Origin: CAZESH01 sp964514665
GTDB lineage: Bacteria; Bacillota; Bacilli; Paenibacillales; KCTC-25726
Direction of reading: 5' to 3'
DNA: 37,049 nucleotides
Assembly (NCBI GenBank): GCA_964514665.1
Contig: CAZESH010000007.1
Location: 1 to 37,049, forward strand
Part shown: piece by piece, positions 24,056-31,290 of the stretch
Numbering within the stretch: position 1 is the stretch's first letter
How the letters are laid out: each line of letters starts with the position of its first letter
Position numbers and translations under genes: made by a program
Notes under the pieces: model-generated
Database searches by the model: none
The model's input: only the letters and a program-made list of their open reading frames with translations
What the model was told of the DNA's origin: nothing

Positions 24056-25174
24056 TTATCCTCCCAAATGCCGATCTATTAAAAAACGGGCATAATATAT
24101 CGGATTCAAAATCGAAGCCTGGCGTGCATCTTTGTTTTTAATTTGTGCAAAGACTTGCCTTCCGGGTTTGGAGTTGGCTTCTAATATCCAGACGAAGCTG
24201 CTTCGGTCAATACCCAAGTCCACACCAAGCTCGGCGAGTCTTCCGTAGCGTTTTTCAAGAGTTTGCGGAATCGCTCTGGAAAGTGATCCGATTTTTGAAA
24301 GAATCTGTTGTGAAACGGTTCTTCCAAACTCATTTTGCAAAAAGGCTTCTACAACGTCGGCATGGCCTCCTCCGTGAAGATTGGAAGTGATGCTTCCAGG
24401 CTTTCCGATGCGTACGGCCATTCCTGTCAACTGCCAGAGGCCGTCTCTGTTTTTTTGCATCAATGCGCGAATGTCATAAACTTCTCCGCTGGCGGCGGTT
24501 AAGGGCAAAAAAGGCTGGATTAAATACTTGCTTCCGAAGGTAAAATCACGTATCCATTCCACCAATGCGGGAAAATCGCCAAACTGCATTTCAAATGGGG
24601 CATTTTTTCGGCTTCTTCCGGATACGTGATAAATCCCCTGAGGCAATTGTTCGATTTTGAAAATGCCTTTCCCCTGACTGCCGCTGTGAGGCTTTAACAA
24701 TATTTTTTCATAGCGCTTCAGCCAAATTTTCAAGGTTTGCTGATCTGTAAAAATGGCTGTAGAAGGGATATGCAAGGAAATTTCAGGATCATTTTTCAGG
24801 GTTTCCAGCACATCCCATTTGCCGCGCAATCCATTTCCCAGAAACGATATGGTTTTCATTTTCCGCAGTCTGCTGACCTGAGGTCCAAACCTTTTGTATT
24901 GGTGGCGATTTTCATAGAAGCAGCGATCATAAATGATCTGCGGAAAGGGGAAGCTCTGTTTGAACCAACGCTTCCCATTCTCATCATAGGTATAGCCCCC
25001 GACATTTCCCGCTTTCCAATCGATCCACAGCGGAGAAAATACAAACACCGTCAATCCGTAACGCCTTCCCAAAATGCACAAGCGTCTGTAAAAATGGGAT
25101 TCTGAAAAAGGCGGCACGGCACTTTTTATACACACCATAATTCCGACAAGGCCGTGCGGCGATTTGTTCGACAT
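24056..25174 (-). CDS. YheC-like ATP-grasp protein (paralog 4)
   Basis: The 372-aa product begins at ATG 25174 with GAGGTGATT upstream. It lacks the extra N-terminal domain and is of YheC-like length. Visible motifs are VGIMVCIKSA at the start, PQIIYDRCFYENRHQYKRF, ILLKPHSGSQGKGIFKI, a QPFLPL segment in place of the usual IQQGI, YDIRALMQKN, and the metal site VWILEANSKPGRQ. The IQQG-to-IQPF replacement distinguishes it from the other four. It lies 12 nt after paralog 5 and 4 nt before paralog 3. Confidence 0.87.
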   Translation of the reverse strand: MSNKSPHGLVGIMVCIKSAVPPFSESHFYRRLCILGRRYGLTVFVFSPLWIDWKAGNVGGYTYDENGKRWFKQSFPFPQIIYDRCFYENRHQYKRFGPQVSRLRKMKTISFLGNGLRGKWDVLETLKNDPEISLHIPSTAIFTDQQTLKIWLKRYEKILLKPHSGSQGKGIFKIEQLPQGIYHVSGRSRKNAPFEMQFGDFPALVEWIRDFTFGSKYLIQPFLPLTAASGEVYDIRALMQKNRDGLWQLTGMAVRIGKPGSITSNLHGGGHADVVEAFLQNEFGRTVSQQILSKIGSLSRAIPQTLEKRYGRLAELGVDLGIDRSSFVWILEANSKPGRQVFAQIKNKDARQASILNPIYYARFLIDRHLGG

Positions 25175-25186
25175 GCTTGAATCACC

Positions 25187-26557
25187 TCAAAATCCCGTAA
25201 GATATCTTGCATACTGCACAAGCTGTTTGACGGAAGGCCTGATCTTGTTATCGGAAAGCGGCGTGTTGTCATTTTTGGACGGCTTGGAGTTGACCTCAAT
25301 CAGCCAGATTCTTCCATGTATATCGACAGCCAGATCTATGCCGAGCTCGCCAAAATGTGCGGGGATTTGATTGTCTATCGCATTGGCAATATCCAACGAC
25401 GCTTTTCTCAGGCTGCTGTTTATCGTCTTTTCGTTCCCGGATGAAAGATTTGATTTTGCCAACGCTTCCTGCACTTTGCAAAGCATCCCGCCCCGCGCCA
25501 AATTGGAGACGAATTGGTGATTGGCGGCGATTCTGGCTACAATCGAAGTAATGCTCCACCTGCCAAGACGGTTTTTTTGCACCAGTGCGCGGAAATCGAT
25601 CGGTCTTCCACCCGCCTCGATGAGCTGCAGTCCCTGTTGGATTTGGTAGCGTGTCGATTTCATTTTTCCGGAAATCGCTGAGAACAGCTGGCTGAGGCTT
25701 GGGAACTGCTGTTTTTTAAAGCTGTTGAGATTGTTGAGGTGGCATGTATATGTGCCGGATTCCTGCCTGGCGATGCGAATGATTCCTTTTCCAAGGCTGC
25801 CTCTGATCGGCTTAAGGAAAACGACGGGATATTTATTGCACATCGATTTCAACATCTGGTAATTTTTGAATGCATACGATTCGGGCAAGTACCGGACAAT
25901 GCCGGAATCCTTGCGCAGCGCTTGAAACACTTCCGTTTTATCCAAATACTTTTCATTGAAAACAACGGTGTTCCACCGTGATTTTACTTCTCTCATAAAT
26001 TGTTGTACGCTTGGTTTATTCTCCAATTTTCGAGTCGTCAGGCGGTTATGCACTACATCGGGAATCGGGTAAGTCCCTTTTCTCCAACGGCCGCTATAAC
26101 TCCAGCCCTCCATCTCGTCACGGCCGGGTTGGATTTGCTGGGGCGTGAAATAATAGACGAAAGCGCCCTGAAGCCGGCAAGCGTCGGAAAGCTCCCGGCA
26201 AAAAGCGGTCAGATTGCCGAACTTCCTTTCCGACGTTTCGGAGACGACGCGATTAACCAGTACACCGATAAGCGGACCCAGATGCAGCACCTGCGTTCCC
26301 GCTTTATACAGCAGACGTACCGTATTTCCCGGTTGAAAACCCAGCTTTTGCGCGAAGCCCGGGGAAATGCGAAGCTCCGATTTTCCATGGTAGGGAATGC
26401 ATCTAACAACCTGCTTAAAAGTGCCATACTTCAAGGTTACAGGCATATGAGCGGGAATTTTGGATTGTTTCATTGCCGTTTCGCAGAGAAGTAAGTCCTG
26501 CTGGCTGATAAACATACCGGTGTTCTGCACATGAATGGTCACTTTTGTTCCGGCCAT
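25187..26557 (-). CDS. YheD-like ATP-grasp protein with extra N-terminal domain (paralog 5)
   Basis: From ATG at 26557, with AAGGAG 8 nt upstream, the product is 456 aa; the longer frame to 26635 adds a basic stretch without a ribosome binding site. The N-terminal extra domain includes MPVTLKYGTFKQVVRC and ELRISPGFAQKLGFQPGN. Then come LGPLIGVLVNRVV, PDVVHNRLTTRKLENKP, the ATP-binding VFLKPIRGSLGKGIIRI, IQQGLQLIEAGGRPIDFRALVQKN, and IWLIEVNSKPSKN. It is the first gene of the minus-strand cluster, diverging from yheB, so promoters for both lie within 26558-26718, where I see no clear sigma-A consensus, as may be expected for sporulation control. Confidence 0.88.
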   Translation of the reverse strand: MAGTKVTIHVQNTGMFISQQDLLLCETAMKQSKIPAHMPVTLKYGTFKQVVRCIPYHGKSELRISPGFAQKLGFQPGNTVRLLYKAGTQVLHLGPLIGVLVNRVVSETSERKFGNLTAFCRELSDACRLQGAFVYYFTPQQIQPGRDEMEGWSYSGRWRKGTYPIPDVVHNRLTTRKLENKPSVQQFMREVKSRWNTVVFNEKYLDKTEVFQALRKDSGIVRYLPESYAFKNYQMLKSMCNKYPVVFLKPIRGSLGKGIIRIARQESGTYTCHLNNLNSFKKQQFPSLSQLFSAISGKMKSTRYQIQQGLQLIEAGGRPIDFRALVQKNRLGRWSITSIVARIAANHQFVSNLARGGMLCKVQEALAKSNLSSGNEKTINSSLRKASLDIANAIDNQIPAHFGELGIDLAVDIHGRIWLIEVNSKPSKNDNTPLSDNKIRPSVKQLVQYARYLTGF

Positions 26558-26718
26558 AAATCTTCTCCTTTTTATGCGCAACAACTTCCTGTAACATCGG
26601 GTTGCCCAGCTGAAATAAGATTTCGTGCTTTGCATGGCAATTAAACTACTTCATCATATGAGAACCTAATTTCCTTGGTGATTGATACTTGATAATTCGA
26701 ATAAGAGGTGAAGCCCTT

Positions 26719-27897
26719 TTGAACGCTGTCGTATTTATTCTAATCAGCATAGCCGTTGCAGCCCTGATCGGGGGAATGACCAATCATCTTGCGATCAAAA
26801 TGCTGTTTCATCCGCGCAAAAAAATCGTTGCGGCAGGCATTTCGATTCCCTTTACACCCGGGCTTATTCCGAAAAGAAAGGACGAAATCGCCCGTTCATT
26901 GGGCCGGGTCGTGGCCGATTATCTGGTAACCACACACGGTTTGAGCAGCTTGTTAAAAAAACCTGAATTCCGCCAAAAAATCGAATCGCAGCTTTCCGGG
27001 CTGCTCGCAAAATGGGCGGAGAACGAGCTGACACTGGAGCAAATGGCGGTCCAGTACGGACTCGCATCCAGTGAAGAAAGCTTCAGAAGCGGACTGGCCG
27101 GCAGCTTGCAATCGCTCGGCGAAAAAGCGCTGCAATGGTTTTGGGAGAACAAAGAAGGCTCACGGCTTCAATTGGGCGCCATGATTCCGGGTTGGTCCGC
27201 GGAAATGAAACAGCGTTTGACGGAGGAAGCTTCCGAATATGTGATGGATGCCGTCAAAAGCTATCTCGGCTCAGTTGAGGGAAACCGCATGCTGCGAACG
27301 ATGACCGGACAATTTTTGGACAGGTCCGGCGGGCTTCTCGGGACGCTGGCCGGGCTGTTCATGGATGAAGACAAGATCATTCAAAAGCTGAAAACGGCGC
27401 TTCTCGAAGGGCTGGACAGCCCATCCATGCGACAGAGCGCTTCCGCATTGATCAAGCGTGGGCTAGACAGGCTGGAAACGATGACCTTGGCCGAACTGGT
27501 GGAGAAAATTTCCGCTTTGCCTGCGGATGAAGGGATTAAAAAAATTTTGGCGGATATCATGCAATGGGATAAAAGAGTGGAAGCCTGGGGAAATATGCGT
27601 CCGGGAGAGCTGGTTTCCCGCTTCCAAAATGAAATCGGGGCTTGGATTCCGCTTGCCGTTGACGTTATGCTCCGTTTGGCGGAAGCCAATATGGAGCGGA
27701 TCTTTGCCGCTGTTGAACTGCCCAAGCTGGTGGAGGAACAGGTGCATCAATTTCCTGTGGAACGATTGGAGGAGATCATTCTCAGCGTGTCGGGCAAGGA
27801 GTTCAGGGCCATCACATGGCTTGGCGCCCTGCTCGGCGGATTGATCGGCTTGATTCAAGCGGTCATGCTGCATTGGTATAGCGGAGGTATACAATGA
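26719..27897 (+). CDS. yheB: DUF445 membrane protein YheB
   Basis: The 392-aa product starts at TTG 26719 with AGAGGTGA 8 nt upstream; an ATA/ATT-type upstream extension lacks a ribosome binding site. It has an N-terminal hydrophobic helix (NAVVFILISIAVAALIGGMTNHLA), the DUF445 block IKMLFHP...PFTPGLIPKRKDEIARSLG and a C-terminal hydrophobic helix (TWLGALLGGLIGLIQAVM). Between lies a long amphipathic helical region. YheB function is unknown; in Bacillus it sits beside yheA, yheC and yheD as here. yheA follows 40 nt later and is probably co-transcribed. Confidence 0.88.
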   Translation: MNAVVFILISIAVAALIGGMTNHLAIKMLFHPRKKIVAAGISIPFTPGLIPKRKDEIARSLGRVVADYLVTTHGLSSLLKKPEFRQKIESQLSGLLAKWAENELTLEQMAVQYGLASSEESFRSGLAGSLQSLGEKALQWFWENKEGSRLQLGAMIPGWSAEMKQRLTEEASEYVMDAVKSYLGSVEGNRMLRTMTGQFLDRSGGLLGTLAGLFMDEDKIIQKLKTALLEGLDSPSMRQSASALIKRGLDRLETMTLAELVEKISALPADEGIKKILADIMQWDKRVEAWGNMRPGELVSRFQNEIGAWIPLAVDVMLRLAEANMERIFAAVELPKLVEEQVHQFPVERLEEIILSVSGKEFRAITWLGALLGGLIGLIQAVMLHWYSGGIQ

Positions 27898-27937
27898 ATA
27901 GACTGGGAATGTCATATGAATAAAGGAGAGATGAAGC

Positions 27938-28279
27938 ATGAATGTTTACGATAAAGCTTATGAACTAACCAAAGCGATTAAGGAAAGCAGCGAGTTTAAA
28001 GCATTGAAATCGGCTGTTGAAGCGGTCAATGCCGATCCGGATGCGAAGCGGATGATGGATGAATTCAAGGAGAAGCAGATGAAGCTGCAGGAACATATTT
28101 TTTCCGGTGAAGAGCCTTCCGAGGAAGAGTCGAAAAAGCTGGAAAAGTTATATGAAGTGATCAATCTGAACCCGCTGATCGGCAAGCTGATGGAGACCGA
28201 ACGCCACCTTCATGTCATTATGGAGGATGTGAACCGGATTTTGATGGACAGCATGAATGAATTGAATACCGGCAGTTAA
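27938..28279 (+). CDS. yheA: YlbF/YmcA-family protein YheA
   Basis: The 113-aa product is an all-helical, charged protein of the YlbF/YmcA (Com_YlbF) family: MNVYDKAYELTKAIKESSEFKALKSA..., NADPDAKRMMDEFKEKQMKLQE and a C-terminal LIGKLMETERHLHVIMEDVNRILMD. YlbF and YmcA are part of the Y-complex that acts with RNase Y; YheA is a paralog of less certain role. AAAGGAGAG lies upstream of the ATG. It follows yheB in the classical yheBA arrangement. Confidence 0.88.
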   Translation: MNVYDKAYELTKAIKESSEFKALKSAVEAVNADPDAKRMMDEFKEKQMKLQEHIFSGEEPSEEESKKLEKLYEVINLNPLIGKLMETERHLHVIMEDVNRILMDSMNELNTGS

Positions 28280-28360
28280 ACGGCGACCTCTGCAAGAAGC
28301 TCATACTTTCAGGCTTGTTTTCATATGAATAGTAACAAAGGAAAACAAGGAGCTGGTTGT

Positions 28361-28639
28361 ATGAAGGGCTTGAAAAATTTGCTGTTTTTGAGCATCACCT
28401 TGGGGATGCTGATTTATGCGGTTCCGCGGCTGCATGTTGGTGAAGGCTGGACACTTCCCAGCTTGTTTGCCGTGATCTGGATCGGCTTTGCCCTGCTGAT
28501 CGTGGCTGCCCATTTGCATGAACTGCTTGGAGTGGATGAAGAGGAGCGCGCGGAATTGAAACGGCTCGAGCATTATCGAATATGGCACAGGCATCAGCTC
28601 ATCAGCAAGCGGATGAACGAGTCGCAAAGCGGAAAATAA
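28361..28639 (+). CDS. small two-helix membrane protein, unknown function
   Basis: ATG at 28361 has AAGGAG upstream and gives 92 aa; an in-frame ATG at 28325 lacks such a site. The protein has two hydrophobic segments (residues about 5-20 and 28-45) and a charged cytosolic-looking tail (DEEERAELKRLEHYRIWHRHQ). I do not recognise the family. It lies between yheA and the GerP-type gene on the same strand, so a sporulation link is possible but unproven. Confidence 0.65.
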   Translation: MKGLKNLLFLSITLGMLIYAVPRLHVGEGWTLPSLFAVIWIGFALLIVAAHLHELLGVDEEERAELKRLEHYRIWHRHQLISKRMNESQSGK

Positions 28640-28722
28640 TGATTGGAACGTAAATCAACCGTGGAACATGGCAGAGGATGCGCGCATACATTACACCATC
28701 AAACCGCAAAGGATGTTGAAAT

Positions 28723-28953
28723 ATGCCCGCCTTTTTTGGTGGATTCAAAGTCGTCAGCAACGGAAGCGGAGGGATCGTCCATACAGGGGATTTGCTGGTG
28801 GCCTCTCCTTCGTCATCAACAAAGACATTTTCGGGAGCCGGATCTTTCCTGACGGGCGATTTGTCAATGGCTAATGTTGCTCTTAACTATACCTTTGTAT
28901 TCGATCCCGATGTTGCCGACACCAATGTCAACAAAATGGCTACCGGAACTTGA
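28723..28953 (+). CDS. GerPA/GerPF-family spore germination protein
   Basis: The 76-aa product, beginning MPAFFGGFKVVSNGSGGIVH, contains the family pattern: IVHTGDLLVASPSSSTKTFSGAGSFLTGD (GDxxxxSP and GSGxxxTGD) and a C-terminal FDPDVADTNVNK (DPDVxDxN). GerPA and GerPF are small coat-associated proteins that help germinants pass through the spore coat. AAAGGATG precedes the ATG at short spacing. It stands alone here instead of in a gerPABCDEF operon, so it is best called a stand-alone paralog. Confidence 0.88.
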   Translation: MPAFFGGFKVVSNGSGGIVHTGDLLVASPSSSTKTFSGAGSFLTGDLSMANVALNYTFVFDPDVADTNVNKMATGT

Positions 28954-28969
28954 AATTGCCATGAAAGGA

Positions 28970-29128
28970 TTGCGAGTTCAAGTCGGAGTTATCAGCACCG
29001 CCCGGAAGCTGTGATGAAACCGCAGCGCCGCCTTGTGATCAGCGCCTGCGAGCAAGCAGGCGTTGTGAACACGGGTGTTTCATTTCAACTTGCAAAACTT
29101 TTCCTGCGCCTTGATCAAGGCGTTTTTT
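28970..29128 (+). ncRNA. candidate structured RNA of unknown class
   Basis: Nested complementary segments lie between the GerP gene and a terminator: TTGCGAGTT (28970-28978) with AACTTGCAA (29087-29095), ATGAAAC (29014-29020) with GTTTCAT (29077-29083), and CGCCTGC (29043-29049) with GCAGGCG (29056-29062). An ATCAGC/GCTGTGAT side arm is possible in between. The structure is followed by a perfect hairpin plus T-tract. No open frame spans it. It could be a free-standing small RNA or the 3' UTR of the GerP gene. The rest of 29129-29284 shows nothing I can support. Confidence 0.4.
29106..29128 (+). terminator. intrinsic terminator
   Basis: CGCCTTGATCAAGGCG is a perfect palindrome followed by six T and a T-rich tail. 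It would end transcripts from the GerP gene or the candidate structured RNA. Confidence 0.85.
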
Positions 29129-29284
29129 ATTTGGCGATAACACCAATCTCTAAACGCGGTCGCTCATCTTTTGGAAGCCTCGGGTAGTGGTTTTCTCATC
29201 CCATCAAGGTTTAATCCATTAAAGTGTTAAAGTTGAACTTGGGAGAACAATTCAGTAACTCCCGTTCAGACACAAAATTGATCA

Positions 29285-29313
29285 TTGTCCTTTGCGGGCA
29301 GCACCGTTATAAT
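29285..29313 (+). promoter_or_regulatory. sigma-A-like promoter of YtoI-type regulator gene
   Basis: TTGTCC (29285-29290) and a perfect TATAAT (29308-29313) are 17 nt apart. The promoter lies 43 nt before the ATG at 29356. It falls inside the longest possible open frame (from 29224), which supports the later start. Confidence 0.7.
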
Positions 29314-29355
29314 ATGAAACAGAGTGATACAGAAATGAACGATGAGGTGCAACAG

Positions 29356-30690
29356 ATGGGGTTATTCGATAACGACAGCATGACCAAGCATGAACAGATT
29401 TTGCGCTACATAGAAAGCTTGAAGATCGGCACGAAAATATCCGTCCGCAAGACGGCAAAGGATATGGAGGTCAGCGAAGGAACGGCGTATCGCGCCATCA
29501 AGGAAGCTGAAAATCAAGGACTTGTCGCGACCAAAGAACGAATAGGGACCGTGCGGATCGAGAAAAAGCAGCGTCTAAACGTGTATCAGCTGACTTTCGC
29601 CGATGTGGTAAATATTGTGGACGGCGATGTGCTCGGAGGAGAAAAGGGGCTGTATAAGACACTGAATAAATTCGTCATCGGGGCGATGGAGCAGGATGCG
29701 ATGAAAACCTATATCGAGGAAGACAGCCTGCTGATCGTGGGCAACCGTTACGAGGCGCATTCAGCCGCGCTGCAGCTTGGCGCCGGCGTACTGATTACAG
29801 GGGGATTTGAAACGAGCCGCGAGGTGATCGACTTGGCCGACAAACGCGCGCTTCCGGTCATTACATGCAGCTATGATACCTTTACCGTGGCTTCGATGAT
29901 TAACAGGGCGATCTATGATAATTTGATCAAGAAGAAAATTTTGCTTGTAGAGGACATCCTTACCTCCCGGGAAAAGGTGAGCGCATTGAAGCCGCTCAAC
30001 ACGATCCGGGATTGGAGGGTGCTTGCCGAAAAAACCGGACACAGCCGTTTTCCCGTAGTCGACGAATGGAACCGGGTGGTCGGAGTGGTCACCTCCAAGG
30101 ACATCGTCGGTGCCGACAACGAGCAGACGATCGACCGTCTGATGTCGCGGAACCTGCTGTCCGTCAACGCCAAAACCTCGGTGACGGCAGCTGCGCACAT
30201 GATGGTTTGGGAAGGCATCGAGCTGCTGCCGGTAATCGACGCCAACCGCAAGCTTACCGGAGTGATCAGCAGACAGGATGTGCTGAAGGCGGTCCAGTTT
30301 ATTCAAAGGCAGCCGCAAATCGGCGAAACGTTTGAGGATTTGATTTGGAGCGGCTTCAGCGAGGACAGGGACGAGAACGGGCAATTTATTCTTCGGGGGA
30401 CGGTATCGCCGCAAATGGCCAGCCACCTGGGAACGGTGGCCGAAGGGGTTCTGACCACCTTGATGCTTAAAGCGGGACTAGCCGTGATTAAAGAGCATAA
30501 ACGCGGAGATCTGGTACCCGAGAATATGTCGGTCTATTTTGTCCGCCCGCTGCAAATTGAGTGTGACGTGCTTATTTATCCGAAGATCATCGAAATCAGC
30601 CGTAAATTCGGCAAGGTGGAAGTGGCCGTTATCCATAATGATACGGTAATCGCAAAATCGATGCTGACCGCGCAAATCATTGAGCATTGA
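29356..30690 (+). CDS. ytoI: YtoI-like protein: HTH, DRTGG, CBS pair, hotdog-type domain
   Basis: From ATG at 29356 (GAGGTG 7 nt upstream) the product is 444 aa, close to B. subtilis YtoI. Domain order: winged-HTH region (HEQILRYIESLKIGTKISVRKTAKDMEVSEGTAYRAIKEAENQGL, split across residues about 11-60), DRTGG domain (about 80-190, with ALQLGAGVLITGGFETSREV), two CBS motifs (about 205-330, with HSRFPVVDEWNRVVGVVTSKDI and LPVIDANRKLTGVISRQDVL), and a C-terminal hotdog/thioesterase-like domain (about 345-444). Probably a ligand-responsive cytosolic transcription regulator; the CBS pair may bind adenosyl nucleotides. The effector is unknown. Element C starts 19 nt after the stop. Confidence 0.9.
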   Translation: MGLFDNDSMTKHEQILRYIESLKIGTKISVRKTAKDMEVSEGTAYRAIKEAENQGLVATKERIGTVRIEKKQRLNVYQLTFADVVNIVDGDVLGGEKGLYKTLNKFVIGAMEQDAMKTYIEEDSLLIVGNRYEAHSAALQLGAGVLITGGFETSREVIDLADKRALPVITCSYDTFTVASMINRAIYDNLIKKKILLVEDILTSREKVSALKPLNTIRDWRVLAEKTGHSRFPVVDEWNRVVGVVTSKDIVGADNEQTIDRLMSRNLLSVNAKTSVTAAAHMMVWEGIELLPVIDANRKLTGVISRQDVLKAVQFIQRQPQIGETFEDLIWSGFSEDRDENGQFILRGTVSPQMASHLGTVAEGVLTTLMLKAGLAVIKEHKRGDLVPENMSVYFVRPLQIECDVLIYPKIIEISRKFGKVEVAVIHNDTVIAKSMLTAQIIEH

Positions 30691-30708
30691 CATGGATCGA
30701 CAACATTA

Positions 30709-30913
30709 AAAGAGAGACGTAAATCCGCTTCGGGTGCCGCCTTCTTTCCGACAAGGATGTTTTCATGACCAGTCCGATCCTAAAGAGACCAAGAACCATC
30801 GAAGCATATGCTTAAAAGCGAAGATCTCCGACTTTCATGGTTCTAGGTCTCTTTAGGCTCTCCCTTCTGCAGCGGAAAGAAAAGTCACCCGAAGCGGATT
30901 CTCGCCTCTCTTT
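30709..30913. repeat. palindromic dispersed element, full-length copy C
   Basis: The 42-nt left arm (30709-30750) and the right arm (30873-30913) pair over most of their length, with AATCCGCTTCGGGTG against CACCCGAAGCGGATT perfect and a CTTTCCG/CGGAAAG collar. Inside is a second inverted repeat of 21 nt, 30779-30799 against 30837-30857, with one mismatch; its right arm reads ATGGTTCTAGGTCTC then TTTAGG. Between the inner arms is GAAGCATATGCTT. Copy A matches the left half and copy B the right half, so C is taken as the complete form. It is about 205 bp long and starts 19 nt after ytoI. Confidence 0.85.
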
Positions 30914-30970
30914 AGCTGTGGGGAGCAGTCACGATGGAACAGAAAGCCATCCATGTGTTGACCTGCACTC

Positions 30971-31046
30971 CAATTTCGAAAATCGAAATTGCAGCAGCTT
31001 TAATGCGACCTTCGTAGGTCGGCACAAAAAAGGACCGTCCGAAAGG
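30971..31046. repeat. cluster of three small hairpins
   Basis: In the convergent gap between ytoI and asnB are CAATTTCG-AAAAT-CGAAATTG (30971-30991), a GACC-TTCGTA-GGTC hairpin near 31007-31020 and CCGTCC-GAAA-GGACGG (near 31035-31050). The last has a GNRA tetraloop typical of RNA. They lie between element C and the outer arm of element D. No coding potential is seen. Confidence 0.5.
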
Positions 31047-31051
31047 ACGGA

Positions 31052-31254
31052 AGGCTGCCCGAGAAACCCTAAAATAACTTGAATTTAGGCATGTAGGGCT
31101 GGGGGTATCTTCTGGAGAGACCTGGCGATCGCCTTTGAAACCGGGAAAACACCGCAAAATTTATGCAAATTTCCTGGTTTTGGGCAGCGACGGAAGAAGA
31201 TACCCCCACCCGGAAAATGACTTAATTCTTTCTATAGGGGTTTCTCGGGCAGCC
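31052..31254. repeat. nested inverted repeat, divergent element D
   Basis: An outer arm AGGCTGCCCGAGAAACCCT (31052-31070) pairs with AGGGGTTTCTCGGGCAGCCT (31236-31254), allowing one extra G. Inside, a perfect 14-bp inverted repeat TGGGGGTATCTTCT (31100-31113) matches 31195-31208, enclosing GAGAGACCTGG, GAAACCGGGAAA with TTTCCTGGTTTT, and TTTATGCAAAT. TTTATGCAAAT is identical to part of copy A, and CCAGGTCTCTC on the minus strand recalls the core of B and C. D is therefore a probable distant relative enclosed in a separate pair of outer arms. It ends 36 nt before the asnB stop. Confidence 0.7.
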
Positions 31255-31290
31255 TGAACCTTTCGAAGGACAGTTTTTCTTGCACATGCG

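Noticed and set aside
28643..28874. Two overlapping frames upstream of and across the GerP-type gene
   Set aside because: They are alternate frames of the GerP-type coding sequence with no matching family or ribosome binding site.
30709..30913. Group II intron or known riboswitch at element C
   Set aside because: No domain V-like motif, no reverse transcriptase frame and none of the conserved riboswitch cores I know are present.
30837..31082. 81-aa frame crossing element C and the hairpin cluster
   Set aside because: It has no ribosome binding site, and its sequence is fully explained by the palindromic repeats.
16184..31254. Interpreting the dispersed palindromes as a CRISPR array
   Set aside because: The copies are not regularly spaced direct repeats, are about 140-205 bp long, and have no cas genes nearby.
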